DNA of 64,000 nt. It comes from Rosistilla ulvae. Its GTDB lineage: Bacteria > Planctomycetota > Planctomycetia > Pirellulales > Pirellulaceae. A program made the translations under genes and the position numbers. Of the stretch, positions 28,379-37,678 are shown piece after piece (position 1 is the stretch's first letter; every line of letters begins with the position of its first letter). The DNA lies in NCBI RefSeq assembly GCF_007741475.1, contig NZ_CP036261.1, positions 4,899,798 through 4,963,797 on the forward strand. The letters run 5' to 3'. A model generated the notes under the pieces. The model was not told the origin of the DNA. It ran no database searches and saw only the letters and a program-made list of their open reading frames with translations.

Positions 28379-29121
28379 TGCTGTGCTCCGCCCTAAATTT
28401 CAGCGCCAACGTCAATCGGGGCGCTTTCAAAGCGACCGATTCCGACGAGCAGCGAATCCTGTTTCCAAAAGTTCGGTTTGACGACGGCCCCAAAACGTCC
28501 GAACGCCAGCCAACAGTTGACTTGCTTGCAAATCAGCAGCAAGATGCGTGCCAATTTGCCGAACCCCGTGGATTCCGCCGATTGAATCAGGAAATAGATC
28601 GACTTTGGGACAAACAATTCCCTCAAAATTGCTTCGCGTCCAAGATGGTGGTTGTTCAAACAACAATCGGCACCATTATAAACCAATCGATCCAGCCGTG
28701 CGCGTTCTCACCAACGGTGCCGCAGGGCCATGCACATTTTCAAACTGGAGCGGCTCAGAGATTGAAAACCCGACACCTCAGCGAGGCATTCACACGGTGC
28801 CTCGCTGACGCGTCGGGTTATCACGAGAGCCTAAACCCAAACACTGAACGGCCCTCAGCGGTGCCGCCCTCCAACGAGTGAAGAGGCATGGACCAGGGGA
28901 TGAAGTTCGAACCAACAGGGCTCGCCGACACGCGTCGAGAGAGCGCTGCCGCTGTCGCGTCGAGAGAACGACGGAAGCGCGGACACTTTTTTCCGCGACA
29001 AGAATTATCGATTCGGCACGATGCTTGTTTCGCAAGCACACGTCCGCGCGATGTGCCTACCAAACGCCCCTCGTCCGCGACGCAGGCCGCCATCGCATAG
29101 CAGACGCCAATCGTCGACAGC
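28379..29121. other. Intergenic region with one palindromic repeat
   Basis: This 743-base gap between the SPS start and the egtD end holds a palindromic repeat (28767-28819) and otherwise nothing recognised. ORFs such as 28369-28881 have no domain and run through the repeat. The SPS promoter must lie close to 28379 in its AT-rich part. Confidence 0.5.
28767..28819. repeat. Palindromic intergenic repeat, family 3
   Basis: Arms 28767-28788 and 28798-28819 are inverted copies, 22 bases each with few mismatches, around a nine-base loop; the core is GCGAGGCA with AACCCGAC ends. It is a typical short REP-type palindrome. No second copy was spotted in this window. Confidence 0.75.
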
Positions 29122-30108
29122 TCACACCGCGCTAAAATGCATCACGGCAAAATAGGTCGCCGGATCGGTCCAGACTTCATCGACGCTCAATCCAGCCTGG
29201 GCGGCCAACGCCGCAAAGCCGCCGACATCGTACTTGTGCGAATATTCGGTAAGAATCCGTTCACCGCGTTGGAACACGAATGCTGTCTCACCGATCGCAA
29301 CCCTTTGCTCGATACAGCTTTCAATGTAGATCTCGATCCGAGATTGCTGGGCATTGTAGATCGCAACATGTTTGAAATGATCGACCTGAAAATCGGCGTC
29401 CAACTGGCGATTGATGCGATGCAGCAGGTTCAGATTAAACGCTGCTGTCACCCCCAGTTCGTCGTCGTAGGCGTCCAATAGAACCTGCGGATCCTTATCC
29501 AGATCGACCCCGATCAACAAACCGCCATGCGAATCGCATTGACGCGAAATCATGCCCAACAACTGGACCGCCGCGGAGGGCTCCAGATTGCCGATCGTCG
29601 ATCCAGGAAAATAGACGGTGATCGGCGACGATCGATACGCCTCGGGCAATTCAAACCCTTGTGTAAAATCAGCGACGATCGGGTGGATGTCGATATGCGG
29701 GTAATCGGACCTCAGCGTTTCCGCCGTCGACAACAAGTGGTCCTCGGAGATGTCGACAGGAATGTAGGCGATCTGATTTTCCAAATGGTCCAACAGATGC
29801 CGCGTCTTGGTGCTGCTGCCGCTGCCATATTCGACCAAGACCGCACCAGATCCGATACGTTGTCCGATCGCATCGGCGTTGTCGACCATGATCTGCGATT
29901 CGGTCCGCGTCGGATAATAACTGTCGAGCTGACAGATCTGATCGAACAACTGCGATCCACGCTCGTCGTAGAAATATTTACAGTGCAGTTGTTTCTGTTT
30001 TTTTGACAGTCCGGTCAGGACATCTTGCCGAAACTCCGCCTCGTTTTCGTCGGCGGTTGCCGTCCCCAACTTCGACTGCGGCAACGGGGATGGTTTGATT
30101 GGTTGCAT
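29122..30108 (-). CDS. egtD: L-histidine N-alpha-methyltransferase (ergothioneine synthesis)
   Basis: EgtD trimethylates histidine to hercynine using S-adenosylmethionine. The 328-residue product starts MQPIKPSPLPQ at 30108 (the frame is open to 30177 but this ATG fits the family). It has the EgtD/DUF2260 signatures: KYFYDERGSQLFDQICQLDSYYPTRTE, the SAM-binding LVEYGSGSSTKTRHLLDHL, VYFPGSTIGNLEP and LLIGVDLDKDPQVLLDAYDD. EgtB, the usual partner sulfoxide synthase, is not in this window. It might act with an unlinked egtB, or hercynine may be the end product. Confidence 0.88.
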   Translation of the reverse strand: MQPIKPSPLPQSKLGTATADENEAEFRQDVLTGLSKKQKQLHCKYFYDERGSQLFDQICQLDSYYPTRTESQIMVDNADAIGQRIGSGAVLVEYGSGSSTKTRHLLDHLENQIAYIPVDISEDHLLSTAETLRSDYPHIDIHPIVADFTQGFELPEAYRSSPITVYFPGSTIGNLEPSAAVQLLGMISRQCDSHGGLLIGVDLDKDPQVLLDAYDDELGVTAAFNLNLLHRINRQLDADFQVDHFKHVAIYNAQQSRIEIYIESCIEQRVAIGETAFVFQRGERILTEYSHKYDVGGFAALAAQAGLSVDEVWTDPATYFAVMHFSAV

Positions 30109-30283
30109 TGTTCCGTAGGGGCAAAGAGTCCAAACGTCTGTTCGCTGCACAGACACCGACTCGTCAACGTCCGCCAAAGAGCCCTGGATCGAATCGGCGA
30201 TTGAATCCTATCGCTCCGATCGGGCCGGGACAAGCAACGCCCCAAGACGAACCCGCTGCACCCCACGCCATCCCGCGCAAGCG

Positions 30284-30354
30284 AAAAGCTCGAATCGCTT
30301 GCCTCTTGCGATTCTCGGGCAACGAGAATCGCAAGGCATGCGCGTCGAGCTTTT
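30284..30354. repeat. Long imperfect inverted repeat downstream of SGNH gene
   Basis: The outer arms AAAAGCTCGA (30284-30293) and TCGAGCTTTT (30345-30354) pair perfectly. The inner arms TTGCGATTCTCG (30306-30317) and CGAGAATCGCAA (30323-30334) pair perfectly around GGCAA. The intervening bases pair partly. It lies just after the SGNH hydrolase stop on the minus strand, so the A/T-ended stem may terminate that transcript before egtD. Confidence 0.75.
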
Positions 30355-30381
30355 GCATCGATCACTTCGCAACACGTGCGA

Positions 30382-31698
30382 CTAAGGAACGACATCTCCC
30401 AGCACCAGGATCTGCCCAACACGGATGTTGGTCCCTTGGTACTTTGGTTGCTTCAGTTCGGTCTCGGGATCCTTCAACCGAAACGCAACACTCTGCCGAT
30501 CGGGCTGTTCCGAATCGACTTCAACCGTCACGGTGTGAACTTCCGCCGGGTCCAACCCACCAGCAACGGTCAGCGTAGCGATCCGATGGTAGGTGCAGTA
30601 GCTGTCGAATCGCGGCCGCGGTTTAGGCTGCTTCTTGCCGTCGACGGTGATGATGACTTGGCCGCCATCGGGCCCCAGTAGATCGTACAGTTTGGCGGTC
30701 GATCCACGGAACTTGAATGTCAATTTGCTGCCAGGTTGGGTCGCTTCGAACAAGGTTCCCATGCGATTGCCAAATCGCTTGGCCAGCGTAGCATCGGCGG
30801 GCAATTGCTCCCATTGGGGCGAGAGCATTTCCGCAGTGATCGGGACCATTTTCGCAGCTTGCCAATGATCTTCGACAAATGGTGTCTTCAACTTGGCGGC
30901 GTGGTCGATCGGTGCCGACGTCTCGCCGATCAGGCGAACCGCGTCGGCGACCACATCAGCGTAAATCTGATGCCCCTCGTCCAACGGATGGACACCGTCG
31001 CTAGAGAACCGCACAACGCCCGGCTCGGTTGGCTCGGCCGACTTGTAAATCAGCTTGCCCGCCTGCTGCAGTTCGACAACTTTCATCGCAAAGTTGATCG
31101 ATGGGATCCCGTAGTGATCGGCCAACATCTCCATTGCCGAAGCTGCACGTGGGCAAAGTCCCTTTTCCAGATCGCCTTCATAACCGACGCGGTACGTGTA
31201 GACAAAACAGATGTCGGTGCGGGGATTATCGGCCCAGGTCTGACGCACGATTCCCTCCATCGCTTTCCAGATCTGTTCGGGGGCCGCACCACCATCGTTG
31301 ACAGCAAATTCGACGAACAACAGGTCGGGCTTGTGTTGTAGCGCATCGCGACCGACGCGGAACACCCCAAGATCGCTTCCCGTTCCGCCAATCGCAGCGT
31401 GAATCTCTTCGACCTTCGCCTCGGGGAATTCGTCGGCGAACCATTGTCGCGTCTTCACACGCCATCCCGCCGCGGCGGTAATGGAACCGCCAAGGTAGCC
31501 GATTTTTACCGGCTTCCCTTCGCGCAACTTGGCCAACACATTACCCAACCCATCGCGTGGGCGAACCAATTCCGCGGTCACCGCCGCGTATTCGGGCTGT
31601 TCCGCCGCGGCGGATGGCATCGCCGACAGCAGCGTCGACAGACAGACCGCCAACGCGGTGAATCGGTGGATTGAAGTTATCGATTTCGCAAAGCTCAT
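30382..31698 (-). CDS. Secreted SGNH/GDSL-type hydrolase
   Basis: This 438-residue protein begins with a signal peptide ([21 protein letters not shown]). It has an SGNH-like core: block [16 protein letters not shown] with the serine, the asparagine block [10 protein letters not shown], and the catalytic pair in [17 protein letters not shown]. The last 150 residues form a beta-rich domain ([23 protein letters not shown]) like the extra module of some carbohydrate esterases. The substrate is likely an acylated glycan. It follows the beta-helix gene 19 bases away on the same strand, so the pair is probably one operon. Confidence 0.85.
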   Translation of the reverse strand: MSFAKSITSIHRFTALAVCLSTLLSAMPSAAAEQPEYAAVTAELVRPRDGLGNVLAKLREGKPVKIGYLGGSITAAAGWRVKTRQWFADEFPEAKVEEIHAAIGGTGSDLGVFRVGRDALQHKPDLLFVEFAVNDGGAAPEQIWKAMEGIVRQTWADNPRTDICFVYTYRVGYEGDLEKGLCPRAASAMEMLADHYGIPSINFAMKVVELQQAGKLIYKSAEPTEPGVVRFSSDGVHPLDEGHQIYADVVADAVRLIGETSAPIDHAAKLKTPFVEDHWQAAKMVPITAEMLSPQWEQLPADATLAKRFGNRMGTLFEATQPGSKLTFKFRGSTAKLYDLLGPDGGQVIITVDGKKQPKPRPRFDSYCTYHRIATLTVAGGLDPAEVHTVTVEVDSEQPDRQSVAFRLKDPETELKQPKYQGTNIRVGQILVLGDVVP

Positions 31699-31717
31699 GA
31701 TGTTCCTTTGGAGGTGC

Positions 31718-34021
31718 TTATTTTACAGGTAGGGTGTGGCGATAGTTGTCTTGAAAGAGTCCGATTTTGTCAAACGGAATTTCTTCAAACGATGACAAGG
31801 CTTCGGTTAAACGAGCGTCCTTCAGCCGGGTGAACGATCCGTCCGACAATTCGCTGCCACCGACCTGCACCGGATTTTCGGTGCTTCCGGCGATGTTGGT
31901 GAAACCTTGGATATCCTTCGTCGATGCGATCCCTTTGGCGGCACCGGTGGTATTAACCGCCAAGTTGTCGGCGATATCCAGTTTGTCCAACAACTTCATC
32001 ACGCCGCCGCTAAAACTGCCGACCTGTTTCGAGCAATCGACAAACACGTTGCGGAGAATCGCATTGTGCAGCGGCTGGCGAGGGGAATCGTCCATGATCA
32101 CCGCCAGACTTGGATAGCGATCGCTCCACGGCGGATTGCGATAATTCATCGCTTCAGCTTTCTCTTCCAGATTCCAACCGGCATACTTCGGGTTGTTCCA
32201 CTGCTTCCAAGTCATGCCGCGCGAATCGAGATGCAATCCGATCGGGCAATCGATCACGAGATTATTGACCACGCGATTATCGCGGCCGCCGCCGATCATG
32301 ATCGCTCGACCAGCGCGAACAAAGACGTTCCCTTCGATCGTGTCGCCGCTGTCGCAATCGTCCAGATAGACTCCCATCGTGTTGACGTGCTTCGAATCGC
32401 CACCACCCAGGTCGTGGATGTAGTTGTGTCGCAGGACATTCCCTTGGCTGGTCCAGTCGCGGCCGGTGTAAAACGCCCCCGAATCGCCCGTCTCCATCAC
32501 CACGCGATAGATCTCGTTGCGTTCCATCAAATGCTCGTTGCCACCGTACAAGATCGCGTTATGCGGGGCGTCATGAATCAAGTTATTTCGAACGATCTGT
32601 CCGCATCCCTTCACGCTGATCCCCGCCGCATAGCTGCGTTGAAATTTGCCGTAGTCATGGATGTGGCTGTTGACCACCAAGTTCTTGGCTGGCGTGAGCG
32701 TCTTGCGATCGCCACCGCGGACCGAGATCCCCGCTGTCCCCAGATTGTACAGATCGCAGGATCGGATCGTGTTTTCGGTTCCGTTGATCGAGATGCCACC
32801 ACGCGACACGTTGGCGACCGTGCACCCGGCGAATTCAACCGCGGTTGTCTCTTTCAAAGAGATCCCGTCGGCGATGCCATACTCAAACCGCAAGCCTTCG
32901 ATCTTGATGTGGTGTGCGTTTTCCATGCGGACCAACGATTGGGGCAGCGTCGCCAACACGATCGATGACGATGACGCCGTCTCCGCCGGATAGTAGTACA
33001 ACTGGCGACCCTTGCGATCCAAATACCATTCGCCCGGGGCGTCCAACTCCTCTAAGACGTTGAAGGCGAAGAAGCGGCGTTTCGATCCGCCCCAGGTGCC
33101 GGCCATGATTCCATAGTTGTGCGGTGCCGCCAGTCGGATCACTTGTTTTTCCGCATCGTACGCGCCGATACGAATCACTTCGTCGGACCAGTCGTGCGTC
33201 CAGAACCCCAACAGCCAAACGCCTTCGTCCAGGTTCCAGCGCGTCGGCCGTGGGTCCCTAAATTCAAAAGCCCCCGGTCGCGCTTTACGCCGCGCCGGAT
33301 CCTCCGAATCGGGATCGGCCAACCCCGAATCGATCGCCTTGGAAAAATCTGCCCAGCCCTCGTTTTCGGCGTCCAAATTGGGCCAACGGGCGAGCGTCAT
33401 CGGCTGTTCATCGACATACAACCACGGTCCGCCAGGCGTTCCGCGAAACGACGTTTTCCATTGAGAGATCTCTTTAGGAAACATCGACGTTAAATCGGCG
33501 ACGCGCACCTTATCGCGGACACTCTCGTCCAAACGTTCCCGAATCTCGGGATCCGACACCGCGACAAAACTGTCCGAAGGGATCGTCAGCCCACCGCTGA
33601 TCAGTGCGGTTCCGGGCTGGATCGCGCGATAGACGACCGGTGCGGCGGCGCTGCCACTGTCCTCGGCGGTCAATTTAAACGAATGCTCGATCCGATAGGT
33701 CCCTGGCCCGACCAGAACGTTCACTGCTTGGTCGGGTTTCAGTTGTCCCGATTTCCGCGCTGCACGAATCCGGTCGCGAGCTTCGGTAAGCGATTTAAAC
33801 GGCTTCGCCTGACTGCCGTTGCCTCCGGGCTGTGCATTGGCGGCGACATGTAGATCGATCGCCCACCCTTGCGCCGGGGAGAACAGCAGCGCGACCCAGC
33901 CGAACATCAGACCGAGGGCCCAACGCCGCGTCGTATCCCCAACAAATGGGCAATCGACGAGAAGAGAGGCAGCAAAAAGATAACTTGATTTTTTTGAAAA
34001 CTTCCGAGTTGCTAAAAACAT
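31718..34021 (-). CDS. Secreted right-handed beta-helix protein (pectate-lyase-like)
   Basis: From the ATG at 34021 the product is 767 residues with a signal region ending near SPAQGWA. It has a DUF1565-like start ([30 protein letters not shown]) and then a long series of parallel beta-helix rungs ([38 protein letters not shown] and similar). Such folds occur in polysaccharide lyases and glycan epimerases. The catalytic site is not evident, so the substrate is unknown. The SGNH esterase lies 19 bases downstream, a common esterase/lyase pairing for one polysaccharide. An earlier in-frame start at 34162 is less likely. Confidence 0.8.
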   Translation of the reverse strand: MFLATRKFSKKSSYLFAASLLVDCPFVGDTTRRWALGLMFGWVALLFSPAQGWAIDLHVAANAQPGGNGSQAKPFKSLTEARDRIRAARKSGQLKPDQAVNVLVGPGTYRIEHSFKLTAEDSGSAAAPVVYRAIQPGTALISGGLTIPSDSFVAVSDPEIRERLDESVRDKVRVADLTSMFPKEISQWKTSFRGTPGGPWLYVDEQPMTLARWPNLDAENEGWADFSKAIDSGLADPDSEDPARRKARPGAFEFRDPRPTRWNLDEGVWLLGFWTHDWSDEVIRIGAYDAEKQVIRLAAPHNYGIMAGTWGGSKRRFFAFNVLEELDAPGEWYLDRKGRQLYYYPAETASSSSIVLATLPQSLVRMENAHHIKIEGLRFEYGIADGISLKETTAVEFAGCTVANVSRGGISINGTENTIRSCDLYNLGTAGISVRGGDRKTLTPAKNLVVNSHIHDYGKFQRSYAAGISVKGCGQIVRNNLIHDAPHNAILYGGNEHLMERNEIYRVVMETGDSGAFYTGRDWTSQGNVLRHNYIHDLGGGDSKHVNTMGVYLDDCDSGDTIEGNVFVRAGRAIMIGGGRDNRVVNNLVIDCPIGLHLDSRGMTWKQWNNPKYAGWNLEEKAEAMNYRNPPWSDRYPSLAVIMDDSPRQPLHNAILRNVFVDCSKQVGSFSGGVMKLLDKLDIADNLAVNTTGAAKGIASTKDIQGFTNIAGSTENPVQVGGSELSDGSFTRLKDARLTEALSSFEEIPFDKIGLFQDNYRHTLPVK

Positions 34022-34678
34022 CTTGTGCTTGGTGAGAGGAATGGAAAGTTGGGGGTATTTTGAAGCGATTTGCAGGAACGCACCGCTAGCTGTCGGCAGG
34101 AACACTTTTGGGGACCCCATCTCGGGACGCCAAGAATTCGCAAACGGTATCGTTCGCCCCAATGGTGGTGCGGAAAATTGCAGCGGCCGTTTTCGCCATC
34201 AGCCAGCTCAAGCCAACCTCTACTGCAATGCGTGAGAAATCGCTCGGGATTCGAACGAAAACGCAGCAGCCGACAGGGCGTTCCGGCAAGTTACCTATCA
34301 TAACACGATGCCCTCGGATCGCCCCACGGCTGGCGCTAAAACGGCGACGATTTACCGTTAGAGGGATCTTAGGTATTGAACGAGTCCATAGAATTGCCGC
34401 GACCAGGCTCGTTGCAACGCTTGCTATCGTCGGGGTGGATCGATGACAGGCTTGAACCTTTTTGCGGTTCTTTACGTCTCTGAATGGAACAGGCATTCAT
34501 GCGTCCCCCCCAACCGACCACGTCGTTGCCGCTTGGCTACCGCGCTCCGACAGCGACCGATGCGCAAGACTTTGCTCGACCGCTATAATTCGGTATGAAA
34601 GACGACCTGTATTGAACAGGCGATCGTGCGACCGGACCTGCAATTCGTCACCGCCCTCCACCCAGATGAGCCTTCCGC
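34022..34678. other. Intergenic divergent region, nothing recognised
   Basis: This 657-base gap separates the minus-strand beta-helix gene from the plus-strand kinase gene. Small open frames on both strands (such as 34108-34446) show no domains and no clear ribosome binding site. No repeat or hairpin shared with the rest of the window was found. Confidence 0.5.
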
Positions 34679-36340
34679 ATGGCTAGCGTATCTGAATCGA
34701 TTCATGTCGCGCAAACGCTCGACGGCCCTGTCGAAACGGTCTCGAAACCCAAGGTCGCTCTCCAACCTGCCCCTCAATTGGTGACGGGCAGCGGTGTCGG
34801 CCTGAGCGCTGAGACCGAGGCGGTGCTAACCGATCGGTTGCGTGCCGCCGGGCTGATCATGTTCGCTGGGTTGGCGATTTTCCTGGTTCGTCGTCTTTTC
34901 GCAATCAACACGATCGACACCCCACTGGAATGGGTTGCGTTGGGAATGCACGCGATCGCGACGGCGATCTGCGGAACGATTGGTTTCAGATTGTGCATGA
35001 AATGCCCCAAAGCCTTGGCACATGGCCGCCTAATCGAATTGCTGCTGTTCGGTTCGACCGCACTCTATTTTCTGGTGCTGGGTTATGCGTTTTTGCTGCA
35101 CGGGGCACGAAACGGTTTCATCGCTCCCATCGCGCCGATGTGGATCATTTTGATCTTCACGTATGCGTTGCTGATTCCCAACACGTGGCAACGGGCCGCG
35201 ATCGTCAACAGCATCTTTGCCACGATGGGCTTTGGCACCTGGTTCTACGTCTACCAAACCTGCCCCTTCTTCCATGCATTGACCGCAGGAAACCCGGAGA
35301 TCCGCCCCGGCACGCTGGAGGTCGGGTTGATCCTTGGCATCGCCGCGATCACAGCGACGTGGGGCGTCTATACGATCGGTCGGCTGCGCCGCCAAGCGTT
35401 CGAAGCGCGGCAACTGGGGCAATACCGGCTAAAGCAAATGTTAGGATCTGGCGGAATGGGAGAGGTCTACTTGGCCGAGCACATGATGCTCAAGCGACCT
35501 TGCGCTATCAAACTGATCCGTCCTGAAAAAGCGGGCGATCAATTGGCGATCGAACGCTTTGAACGCGAGGTGCAACTGACCGCCCGGCTGACCCATTGGA
35601 ACACCGTCGAGATCTTTGACTACGGTCACGCCGCCGACGGAACGTTTTATTACGTAATGGAGTACCTGCCCGGACTGACGATGGAGCAGGTGGTCAAGAT
35701 GCACGGGCCGATGCCCGCGTCGCGAATCGCGTTCCTGTTGAGCCAGGTATGCGATGCGTTGGTCGAAGCCCATGGCGAATCGTTGGTACATCGCGATGTC
35801 AAACCGGCGAACATCTTCGTCGCGCATCGCGGAGGCGTTTCGGACGTCGCGAAACTGCTCGACTTTGGCTTGGTCAAACCGATGACAACCGCCAGCGACA
35901 GCATGGACCTGACTCGCGACGGTACGGTGACCGGTTCGCCGCTGTACCTCTCTCCCGAACAAGCCTTGGGGGACACGCCGGACCATCGATCGGATATCTA
36001 TTCGCTTGGCGCGGTCGCCTATTTTCTGTTGACGGGGCAACCGCCATTCCAAGGTGGCACGCCGATGAAAATCTTGCTGGCCCAAGCGAACCAACAACCG
36101 GTCCCGCCGTCGGAAATTGTCGACGACGTGCCACCGGACCTGGAAGAGATCATCCTGCGATGCCTGCAAAAGGATCGCGGCGACCGCTTTGAGAACGTGC
36201 AAGAATTGGGCGACGCGCTGCGGCAGTGCAGTGTTGGTGAGACGTGGGACCGCGACCAGGCCAAGCGTTGGTGGCAATGCAACGGATGTCCCGACAAAAA
36301 GAAACTCGACGACGATGTCCTGAATTTGGTTTGCGTCTGA
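34679..36340 (+). CDS. Membrane Ser/Thr protein kinase with N-terminal six-TM region
   Basis: This 553-residue protein has about six hydrophobic spans in residues 57-234 followed by a Hanks-type kinase domain from residue 249. The glycine loop is GSGGMGEVY, the lysine is in CAIKLIRPE, the catalytic loop is HRDVKPAN, then LDFGLVK and SPLYLSPEQALGD. The usual bacterial layout puts the kinase first and one TM after it; here it is the reverse. The tail ends with a CxxC pair (WWQCNGCPDKKK). It could sense envelope or small-molecule signals through its membrane part. It stands alone between two minus-strand blocks. Confidence 0.88.
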   Translation: MASVSESIHVAQTLDGPVETVSKPKVALQPAPQLVTGSGVGLSAETEAVLTDRLRAAGLIMFAGLAIFLVRRLFAINTIDTPLEWVALGMHAIATAICGTIGFRLCMKCPKALAHGRLIELLLFGSTALYFLVLGYAFLLHGARNGFIAPIAPMWIILIFTYALLIPNTWQRAAIVNSIFATMGFGTWFYVYQTCPFFHALTAGNPEIRPGTLEVGLILGIAAITATWGVYTIGRLRRQAFEARQLGQYRLKQMLGSGGMGEVYLAEHMMLKRPCAIKLIRPEKAGDQLAIERFEREVQLTARLTHWNTVEIFDYGHAADGTFYYVMEYLPGLTMEQVVKMHGPMPASRIAFLLSQVCDALVEAHGESLVHRDVKPANIFVAHRGGVSDVAKLLDFGLVKPMTTASDSMDLTRDGTVTGSPLYLSPEQALGDTPDHRSDIYSLGAVAYFLLTGQPPFQGGTPMKILLAQANQQPVPPSEIVDDVPPDLEEIILRCLQKDRGDRFENVQELGDALRQCSVGETWDRDQAKRWWQCNGCPDKKKLDDDVLNLVCV

Positions 36341-36389
36341 AGCCGGTCGCGTTGACGGCGGAGCATTGACGGACGATCGAACGTTTCGT

Positions 36390-37553
36390 CTATCGATTCG
36401 GTGCGGCGACGGTCACACTGGCGACCCACTGCGCAACCGTTTCGTTGGCCTGCCGAATTCCCGCGATCGCCAACGCGTCGGGGCGTTCTTGGGCATCGAG
36501 CAAACCGCGGCGTAACAATTTCCCGGGCAGATAGCCGCCGCACAAATGATACCCGATCACTTGAGGGATCGCAGTGAGCATCCGAACGGTCTGCGCGTAA
36601 CCACCCCCATCGTGAAAGCGATCCGCTTGCGGTGGCCACTGGCCGTCGTGAGGCGTGCGATCGACGGCGTGATCCGCGACGAGAATCGGGCGGTCGAATA
36701 GTTCTGCCATCCGAGCCAACTGTCGATGAACGTTGCTCGCATCGCCGCTGCAATTGACGCTCAAGACATCGACGTGAGGAAGCGCAGCGCGCACGACTGT
36801 CGCCGACAGCGAACGACTTGCGTCATAGCGATCGCCCAAAATTAAGTGATGCGGATCGTAGCGGCGGATGGCCGAGCGAACGGTTTGATAATAGGCAGTC
36901 GCTTGCGCTGCAAGTTCGTTGGCTGCGGGAAATCGCCGACGATTCCAATCGGGACGCTCTGCCGACCAATAACCGATCAACAGAGGATCGTCCCGACGGG
37001 GCGCACAATGCTTGCGAGCAATCCGATCGCACCAACGGGCAAACGCTTCGCTGCGGTAATCGCTCGGCGGCGAATGCCCAGTCGCTGGATCGGGCTCGTC
37101 GAAAGGGACAAGATCGGCGTACGGCATCCCCAAAGCTCGCTGTTCGCCAATCGACAGACTGCGGCCGTAACGACGCCGGCCGTTTTCGATGGCAACCGGT
37201 TCGGCACTGTAACCGACGGTATTAAATCCCCAATCCAACAGATTCTTCCGCACGCTTTGGGCCAACCAACGCTGCACATCGCCCGCATAACGCTTCTGCA
37301 AGATGCGGGGAGCACCGCCGCGATCCAAACCGAGCGGATCGATATGATTCAGCCCAAGCGAAAACTGAGATCGACCATCGGGCTGCACGAACCACCAACG
37401 CTGATCGCGCCGATCGACGGTGAAGAATCCGCGTGGATCGGGCTGCGTTGTTTTAACCTCAGCCTCTGCAGCGATGCCAGCGATCGGCAGCCCCAAAGCC
37501 AACGCGACAGCCAACGGACGCCGAACGAAGTCGCGACGATTCAGAACGCTCAT
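36390..37553 (-). CDS. Tat-exported agarase/GH-A-like protein of unknown substrate
   Basis: The 387-residue product begins MSVLNRRDFVRRPLAVALALGLPIAGIAA, a twin-arginine signal. It continues with GFFTVDRRDQRWWFVQPDGRSQFSLGLNHIDP, which resembles the start of agarase-like GH-A proteins, and later LLIGYWSAERPDWNRR and HVDVLSVNCSG, barrel-type strands. No pair of catalytic glutamates can be assigned with confidence. It may be a glycoside hydrolase of the agarase-like group or a pseudo-enzyme. It follows the RND transporter on the same strand with a 126-base gap. Confidence 0.65.
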   Translation of the reverse strand: MSVLNRRDFVRRPLAVALALGLPIAGIAAEAEVKTTQPDPRGFFTVDRRDQRWWFVQPDGRSQFSLGLNHIDPLGLDRGGAPRILQKRYAGDVQRWLAQSVRKNLLDWGFNTVGYSAEPVAIENGRRRYGRSLSIGEQRALGMPYADLVPFDEPDPATGHSPPSDYRSEAFARWCDRIARKHCAPRRDDPLLIGYWSAERPDWNRRRFPAANELAAQATAYYQTVRSAIRRYDPHHLILGDRYDASRSLSATVVRAALPHVDVLSVNCSGDASNVHRQLARMAELFDRPILVADHAVDRTPHDGQWPPQADRFHDGGGYAQTVRMLTAIPQVIGYHLCGGYLPGKLLRRGLLDAQERPDALAIAGIRQANETVAQWVASVTVAAPNR

Positions 37554-37678
37554 GCCAGGTGAACACCTTGCGATTGGGAACGACGTCTGGGGAGCTCCCA
37601 AGCGATCCCCGCGTCCTCCCATTCTACTTCCACGCCACGCGACTTCGAGCCTTCTGCAGACAACGTCAGCCGAATGGC

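Noticed and set aside
28369-28881. Plus-strand ORF of 170 codons
   Set aside because: It runs through a palindromic repeat, shows no domain and overlaps the start of the SPS gene.
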